From the NCBI GenBank assembly GCA_000433875.1, contig HF993303.1:1-18304 (forward strand): a stretch of 18,304 nucleotides of DNA, read 5' to 3'. The translations under genes and the position numbers were made by a program. Of this stretch, positions 13,546 to 18,304 are shown piece by piece (position 1 is the first letter of the stretch; every line of letters begins with the position of its first letter). The DNA comes from Firmicutes bacterium CAG:884 (GTDB lineage: Bacteria; Bacillota_I; Bacilli_A; RF39; UBA660). The notes under the pieces are model-generated. The model saw nothing but the letters and a program-made list of their open reading frames with translations, was not told where the DNA came from and searched no databases.

Positions 13546-14373
13546 ATGGATGGAATAATTATAATTGATAAAGAAAAAAACTTAACAAGTAGAGATATTG
13601 TTAATAAATACTCAAAAAAACTAGGAATCAAAAAAATAGGTCATACAGGAACTCTTGATCCACTTGCAACAGGAGTCCTTGTACTTTGTGTTGGCAAAGG
13701 AACTAAATTAGTTGATTTAATAACCGGATATGATAAAGTTTATATAGCTAAAGTTTGTCTAGGACTATTAACTGATACCTATGATATAACAGGAAATGTT
13801 TTAAAAGAAAAAGAAGCAAAACCCACTAAAAATGAAATAATTGAAGCGCTAAACAGTTTTGAACCAGGATATGAACAAGAAGTTCCAATTTATTCAGCTG
13901 TAAAAATAAGCGGGAAAAAATTATATGAATATGCAAGAAATAATGAAAAAGTTGAACTACCAAAAAGATATGTTCAAATAAAAGAGATTAAACTAATATC
14001 TAATATCGAATACATTAACGGAAAAACCTATTTTTCTTTCATAACAACTGTTAGCAAAGGAACCTATATAAGAAGCCTCATAAACGATATCGGAAAAAAA
14101 TTAAACACCTATGGAACAATGGTTGAATTAAGAAGAGTAAGACAAGGTAATTTCAAAATTGAAGAAGCAAGTGATAATATCATCAGTATTGAAAATGTTT
14201 TAAAAGATTATTTTAAAATAGAAATGAACGAGGAATTATATAAAAAAATAAGTAACGGCGTTAAAATAAAAGATGAATACAATAAAGAATATGTTGTCTT
14301 TACTTATAATAAAAAAGTAATCGCCCTTTATAAAAAAGAAGGAGATTATTTAAAATCTTATAAAATGTTTTAA
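13546..14373 (+). CDS. truB: tRNA pseudouridine-55 synthase
   Basis: A 275-residue TruB. GIIIIDKEKNLTSRDIV at the start, then KKIGHTGTLDPLATGVLVL with the catalytic Asp38, YDKVYIAKVCLGLLTDTYD with the conserved Tyr, EQEVPIYSAVKISGKKLYEYAR, and KGTYIRSLINDIGKKL. It isomerises U55 in the T loop of tRNAs. The C-terminal RNA-binding part is short, with the total near the lower end for the family (about 300). The SD is weak (AAGAAAG, 13525-13530), and the gene starts 20 bp after the PBECR4-like gene, so it may depend on that promoter. It groups with miaB as tRNA-modification genes. Confidence 0.95.
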   Translation: MDGIIIIDKEKNLTSRDIVNKYSKKLGIKKIGHTGTLDPLATGVLVLCVGKGTKLVDLITGYDKVYIAKVCLGLLTDTYDITGNVLKEKEAKPTKNEIIEALNSFEPGYEQEVPIYSAVKISGKKLYEYARNNEKVELPKRYVQIKEIKLISNIEYINGKTYFSFITTVSKGTYIRSLINDIGKKLNTYGTMVELRRVRQGNFKIEEASDNIISIENVLKDYFKIEMNEELYKKISNGVKIKDEYNKEYVVFTYNKKVIALYKKEGDYLKSYKMF

Positions 14374-14378
14374 AAATA

Positions 14379-14387
14379 TGTTATAAT
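14379..14387 (+). promoter_or_regulatory. Extended -10 promoter before miaB
   Basis: TGTTATAAT (14379-14387) is a perfect extended -10 in the 34-bp gap after truB; the -35 is poor. SD GGAAGTG (14396-14402) and ATG 14408 follow. Confidence 0.5.
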
Positions 14388-14407
14388 AACTAAACGGAAG
14401 TGATTTT

Positions 14408-15808
14408 ATGTTAAAACCATGTCAAATGGAAGAAAAGAAAAGAAATAAAGATGAAGTATTTAAAAAAGAAGACTATATTACTTATAACAATTTAGGAAAC
14501 AATAAAACCTATTTTGTTAAAACCTATGGCTGTCAAATGAATGAACACGATAGTGAAAATATTCGTGCAATCCTAGAAGATTTAGGATTTAGACCAAGTG
14601 ATGATATCTATGATAGTGATCTAGTTATATTAAATACCTGCGCAATTCGTGAAAACGCTCATAATAAAGTATTTGGTTTATTAGGACGCATTAAACACAA
14701 TAAAGAATCAAGAGATGTTATTGTAGGTTTTTGCGGATGTATGGCTCAAGAAGAACACGTTGTTAATTTAATTGAAAAAAAATATAAATACATTGATTTT
14801 GTATTTGGAACTCATAATATTCATAAGTTACCAACAATCCTAAAAACTGTTATGGAAAAAAATGAAAGAGTAATTGAAGTATATAATAGACCAACCGAAA
14901 TATTAGAAGATATCCCTGTAAAAAGAGATAGTAATATAAAAGCCTGGGTTAATATTATGTTAGGCTGTGATAAGTTTTGTACATACTGTATTGTTCCATA
15001 TACAAGAGGAACTCAAAGAAGTAGAAATAAAGATGACATTATAAATGAAATCATAAAACTTAAAAATGAAGGATATAAAGAAGTTACTCTATTAGGTCAA
15101 AATGTAAATGCTTACGGAAAAGACTTAAACATCGACTATAAAATGGCTGATTTACTTGAAGACACAGCAAAAACAGGAATTGATCGAATTAGATTCGTAA
15201 CAAGTCATCCTTGGGATTTTGAAGATAAAATGATTGATGTTATAAGTAAATACCCAAATATTATGCCATATATTCATTTGCCACTTCAAAGTGGATCTGA
15301 TCGCATACTTAAACTTATGGGCAGAAGATATACAAGAAAAGAATATATTACTTTATTCAATAAAATAAAAGAAAAAGTAAAAAATGTTAGTATTACTACC
15401 GATATAATTGTTGGCTTCCCAGGCGAAACTGAAGAAGACTTTGAAGAAACATTAAGCCTTGTAAATGAATGTAAGTTTGATTCAGCTTTCACATTTATCT
15501 TTAGCCCAAGAGAAGGTACTCCGGCAAGTAAGATGGAAGATAAAGTAACAATTGAAGAAAAAGAAAATAGATTGCACAGACTAAATGAATTAGTTAATAA
15601 ATATAGTTTAGAAAAAAATAAAGAATATGTAGGTAAAAAAGTTAAAGTTTTAATTGAAGGAAAAAGTGATAAAGAAAATGTTTTAATGGGTTATACTGAT
15701 ACAATGAAATTAGTTAATGCTAAAGGAAATGTTGATGCTATTGGTACAATCGTTGATGTTAAAATATTAGATGCTAAAACCTGGAGTTTAGATGGCGAAA
15801 TTATTTAA
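14408..15808 (+). CDS. miaB: tRNA-2-methylthio-N6-dimethylallyladenosine synthase
   Basis: A 466-residue methylthiotransferase with three domains in order. The N-terminal UPF0004 domain holds the auxiliary-cluster cysteines (YGCQMNEHDSE, Cys42; LNTCAIREN; FCGCMAQE). The radical SAM domain has CDKFCTYCIVPYTRG, followed by GYKEVTLLGQNVNAYG, THPWDF-like SHPWDF, HLPLQSGSDRILKLMGRRYT and TDIIVGFPGETEEDFEET. A C-terminal TRAM domain (KEYVGKKVKVLIEG to the end) binds tRNA. The motif set is that of MiaB rather than RimO or MtaB. It adds the 2-methylthio group to i6A37 in tRNAs reading UNN codons. The first 30 residues are a charged extension seen in Firmicutes MiaB. The next gene starts 11 bp downstream. 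Confidence 0.95.
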   Translation: MLKPCQMEEKKRNKDEVFKKEDYITYNNLGNNKTYFVKTYGCQMNEHDSENIRAILEDLGFRPSDDIYDSDLVILNTCAIRENAHNKVFGLLGRIKHNKESRDVIVGFCGCMAQEEHVVNLIEKKYKYIDFVFGTHNIHKLPTILKTVMEKNERVIEVYNRPTEILEDIPVKRDSNIKAWVNIMLGCDKFCTYCIVPYTRGTQRSRNKDDIINEIIKLKNEGYKEVTLLGQNVNAYGKDLNIDYKMADLLEDTAKTGIDRIRFVTSHPWDFEDKMIDVISKYPNIMPYIHLPLQSGSDRILKLMGRRYTRKEYITLFNKIKEKVKNVSITTDIIVGFPGETEEDFEETLSLVNECKFDSAFTFIFSPREGTPASKMEDKVTIEEKENRLHRLNELVNKYSLEKNKEYVGKKVKVLIEGKSDKENVLMGYTDTMKLVNAKGNVDAIGTIVDVKILDAKTWSLDGEII

Positions 15809-15819
15809 GGGGGAAATTT

Positions 15820-17547
15820 ATGAAAACAGGATATCCAAGTATTGATAAAACACATTTAAAAGGAATAAGTTATTTTAAAAGAAATCCTTTAATACCAAAC
15901 TTAAGTGTAAGTAATGCTTTTGATTTAGTAAGTTTAGGCTATAGAAATGAAGAAGCAGTAGATTGCCTTGATTTGCACATAAAGTATAAAGATTTAATTA
16001 AAGATAGTTCCATTTTAGCGCGTGCTTTTATGGAATTAGGAATTAAAAAAGGTGACATTATAAGTATTTGTATGCCAAATATTTATCAAGCTGTTGTATC
16101 TTATTTTGCCCTAAATAAAATAGGAGCAGTTACAACATTTTTAAACTCTTTCTCAGCTAAAGAAGAAATAGTTCATCATTTAAATGAGTTTAGTTCACCA
16201 ATATTTATTAATTATGATAAAAATCAAGAATATAATAATTACATTAAAAAAAATACTAAAGTTAAACAAATTATTACTTTAAAAAAAGAAAATTTAAATA
16301 ACAATATATTTAATAATGAAAAAATATCTAGTTATAATGATTTTATTGATTATAATGATCTTAAAAGTATATCTGAATATTATAAAGGATTTTATAATGT
16401 AATTGGAAAAGCTAAAGATGATGCCTTAATTCTATTTACAAGTGGAACAACAGGTGTACCCAAAGCAGTAGTTTTAACCAATAAAAATATTCTTGCATCT
16501 TGTATATATTTAAAAAACTCATCAAATACAAAACCAATTAAAGGTGAAGGATCACTTGTATGTGTTCCATTTACATACCCTTATGGATTCGCAACTAGTA
16601 CCTTAACAAGTCTATTATGCGGTCGTAAAACAATCTTGTGCCCAGATTTATCAAAAGAAAATGTATCATATTATTTATCTAAAAAGCCTAATATTATATT
16701 TGGTAGTCCAGCAATGTTGGAAATGATAAAAAGAAATGTTTTACCAAATCAAGACTTATCAAGCGTTCATACATTTATTTCCGGTGGTGATTTCCTAACA
16801 CCACAAAAAAATATTGAAGGGCAAGAGTTCTTTAAAACTCATAATGCAAATACTGTTATATGTAATGGTTCTGGTAATGCTGAAACAGTTGGTGCAAATA
16901 CAAATGCTGTTGGTTTCAAACAAAATTTAGACACTGTAGGGAAAATACTAGAAGGTACTGATGCAATCATTATGAATGATAACTATACTAAAGAATTAAA
17001 ATATGGAGAAGAAGGACTTCTATGTATTAGTGGTGAACATGTATTTAAAAGATACTTTGGAAAACCATTTGAAACCATAAATGCCAAGTTTTGCTATAAT
17101 AAAAAAACATATTTTAAAACAGGTACCCGTGGTATTTTGTATGAAGACGGTTATTTTAAATTAACAGGAAGAGATAGTAGATATTACATTATGTCAACAC
17201 TTAATAAAATTTATTGTGATAGAGTTCAATTATTGATGTCTTATATTGATGAAATTGAAGATGTTGCCTTTGTACCAAAACCAGATGATGATTTATTATA
17301 TGTTGGGGTTGCTTACGTTGTCTTAAAAAAAGAATATAAACAAACTGAAGAAATGAAAAAAATAATTTTTGAAAAATGTAAAAATGTACTTATTTCTCCA
17401 AATGGTGAACAAGAACAATTAAAAGAAAATGAAATTCCTGTTGAAATAGTTTTTGTTCCTGAATTACCCAAAACAAAAGCCGATAAAATTAACTATAAAC
17501 CCCTAGAAGAAAATGCAAAAAAACTTGTTTTAAAAAAAAATAACTAA
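15820..17547 (+). CDS. Divergent adenylate-forming enzyme (acyl-CoA/acyl-ACP synthetase family)
   Basis: A 575-residue ANL-superfamily protein. LFTSGTTGVPKAVVLTNKN (207-215 core) is the phosphate loop, CVPFTYPYGFATSTL the next helix, CNGSGNAETVGANT replaces the usual GYGxTE, and the C-terminus has LPKTKADKINYKPL with Lys556 in the adenylation-lysine position. The hinge region reads YFKTGTRGILYEDGYFKLTGRDSRYYI: the near-invariant Asp of TGDxG, which binds the AMP ribose, is Thr436, while Tyr, Gly-Arg and the following pattern are kept. The enzyme may thus have altered or lost adenylation. It is unlike the operon ligase at 3767. SD GGGGGA lies 11 bp after miaB, so the pair is probably cotranscribed. 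Its acyl substrate is unknown; fatty-acid activation is the default guess. Confidence 0.75.
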   Translation: MKTGYPSIDKTHLKGISYFKRNPLIPNLSVSNAFDLVSLGYRNEEAVDCLDLHIKYKDLIKDSSILARAFMELGIKKGDIISICMPNIYQAVVSYFALNKIGAVTTFLNSFSAKEEIVHHLNEFSSPIFINYDKNQEYNNYIKKNTKVKQIITLKKENLNNNIFNNEKISSYNDFIDYNDLKSISEYYKGFYNVIGKAKDDALILFTSGTTGVPKAVVLTNKNILASCIYLKNSSNTKPIKGEGSLVCVPFTYPYGFATSTLTSLLCGRKTILCPDLSKENVSYYLSKKPNIIFGSPAMLEMIKRNVLPNQDLSSVHTFISGGDFLTPQKNIEGQEFFKTHNANTVICNGSGNAETVGANTNAVGFKQNLDTVGKILEGTDAIIMNDNYTKELKYGEEGLLCISGEHVFKRYFGKPFETINAKFCYNKKTYFKTGTRGILYEDGYFKLTGRDSRYYIMSTLNKIYCDRVQLLMSYIDEIEDVAFVPKPDDDLLYVGVAYVVLKKEYKQTEEMKKIIFEKCKNVLISPNGEQEQLKENEIPVEIVFVPELPKTKADKINYKPLEENAKKLVLKKNN

Positions 17548-17576
17548 AACACCAAATAATTTGGTGTTTAAATTTT
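17547..17576 (+). terminator. Probable terminator after the ligase gene
   Basis: AAACACCAAA (17547-17556) and TTTGGTGTTT (17560-17569) form a perfect 10-bp stem with a 3-nt loop, followed by AAATTTT. The T tail is delayed, so termination may be partial. Confidence 0.6.
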
Positions 17577-17585
17577 AAAAAAATA

Positions 17586-17614
17586 ATGAAAATTATTTTT
17601 TTATGTGTTATACT
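17586..17614 (+). promoter_or_regulatory. Promoter of the membrane sensor gene
   Basis: ATGAAA (17586-17591), 17 bp, TATACT (17609-17614) preceded by TGT (extended -10). SD AGGAGGA (17624-17630) and ATG 17637 follow. Confidence 0.6.
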
Positions 17615-17636
17615 ATAAATAGTAGGAGGATTTGTT

Positions 17637-18304
17637 ATGGGTAGTGGTATTTATTTTCCCCTTAGCGCGTTATTATTTAGTTTTTTACTTGTAGGATTAA
17701 CATTCTTTAAGAAACACATCAAAACAGTAGAAACAAAATTATACTCATTATTGGTTTTATCAAACTCTTTAGGTTTATTTGTTGAACTCTTATGTACATA
17801 TGCATCATATATTTATGATAAAAATGTTGTACTTGCAAATTTTATTTTAAAACTTTATTTGACATTTATTACCGCCTGGGTTTACATATTTACAATCTAT
17901 ATTATCTATATATCAGTAGATAATGAAAAAATAGATTTAAAAAAATCAAAGATTTGGTCTATTTTAATATTTGCAATTCTAAATGTAATTATATTTATAT
18001 TACCAATTAAACTAGTTGTTGAAAACAATTTTACTATAAGGTATACAACAGGCCTAAGCGTTTATTTTACATATTTTATATCAAGTATTCTAATATTTAT
18101 AATGCTAATATATATAATTAAAAATATAAAAAACTTAAAAACAAAAAAATATTTGCCGTTGCTTGCCTTCCTAATAGTAGGCTCAACATCAATGGCTATT
18201 CAAATGATAAACCCAGGAATGTTGCTTGTAACATATATGGAAACATTTATTACATCTTTAATGTATCATACAATTGAAAACCCTGATCTAAAAATAATAG
18301 AAGA
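17637..18304 (+). CDS. Multi-pass membrane protein, probable sensor part of a histidine kinase (partial)
   Basis: The gene is cut by the right edge after 222 codons. The visible part has about seven hydrophobic helices (LSALLFSFLLVGLTFF; LYSLLVLSNSLGLFVELL; NFILKLYLTFITAWVYIF running on to IYIIYIS; IWSILIFAILNVIIFILP; SVYFTYFISSILIFIMLIYI; YLPLLAFLIVGSTSMAI; MLLVTYMETFITSLMYH) and ends TIENPDLKIIEE. In gut Firmicutes I recall seven-helix sensor histidine kinases whose last helix is followed by FHTIENPDLKxIEEL and then the linker to the HisKA domain. The expected kinase domain lies beyond the window, so the call rests on that junction. Strong SD AGGAGGA and its own promoter mark a new transcription unit. 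Confidence 0.55.
   Translation, partial: MGSGIYFPLSALLFSFLLVGLTFFKKHIKTVETKLYSLLVLSNSLGLFVELLCTYASYIYDKNVVLANFILKLYLTFITAWVYIFTIYIIYISVDNEKIDLKKSKIWSILIFAILNVIIFILPIKLVVENNFTIRYTTGLSVYFTYFISSILIFIMLIYIIKNIKNLKTKKYLPLLAFLIVGSTSMAIQMINPGMLLVTYMETFITSLMYHTIENPDLKIIE

Noticed and set aside
1..18304. TAA suppression explaining the three interrupted genes
   Set aside because: TAA closes cysS, truB, miaB and other intact genes at the expected family ends, so it acts as a normal stop.
1..18304. CRISPR array, insertion sequence or prophage
   Set aside because: No regularly spaced repeats, transposase, integrase or structural phage genes were seen.

Overview
The window is very AT-rich DNA with short intergenic gaps, strong SD sequences, AAA/ATA/TTA-rich codon use and CCA-encoding tRNA genes. 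TGA is a true stop: it closes several genes whose ends overlap the next start (2886, 5320, 6792, 7739, 5982), and Trp is TGG throughout. This argues against the Mycoplasma code and for a low-GC Firmicutes lineage, probably an uncultured gut Bacilli/RF39-type organism. The taxonomic call is inference.

Left region (1-2110): a possible gene tail, a lone protein-kinase-fold gene with its own promoter and terminator, then about 670 bp without an intact gene. That gap holds a decayed DUF1016 (YhcG-type nuclease) remnant and a candidate small RNA with its own promoter, two alternative hairpins and a terminator. A membrane-anchored thioredoxin-fold protein (CPWC) follows as a single-gene unit.

Central region (2129-9355): an unrecognised 235-residue protein is translationally coupled to a radical SAM/SPASM protein. 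Then, behind a new promoter, comes a tightly packed operon: acyl-AMP ligase, acyl carrier protein, phosphopantetheinyl transferase, two GT8 glycosyltransferases and a PlsC-type acyltransferase. A second PlsC-type acyltransferase runs towards it, and their stop codons overlap. This gene set could charge a fatty acid onto a dedicated ACP and build a glycosylated, acylated lipid. It is the most interesting system here; its product is not known from sequence.

Right-central region (9361-11106): a minus-strand membrane-protein gene broken by an internal stop, a dephospho-CoA-kinase-like P-loop kinase, a plus-strand gene broken by an internal stop but still carrying promoter and SD, and a minus-strand tRNA pair (Ile2-CAU, Leu-UAG) with a terminator.

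Right region (11156-18304): translation and tRNA-modification genes: cysS, a protein that may contain a PBECR4-like nuclease domain, truB and miaB. They are followed by a second, divergent adenylate-forming enzyme and the truncated start of a multi-pass membrane protein that looks like the sensor part of a histidine kinase.
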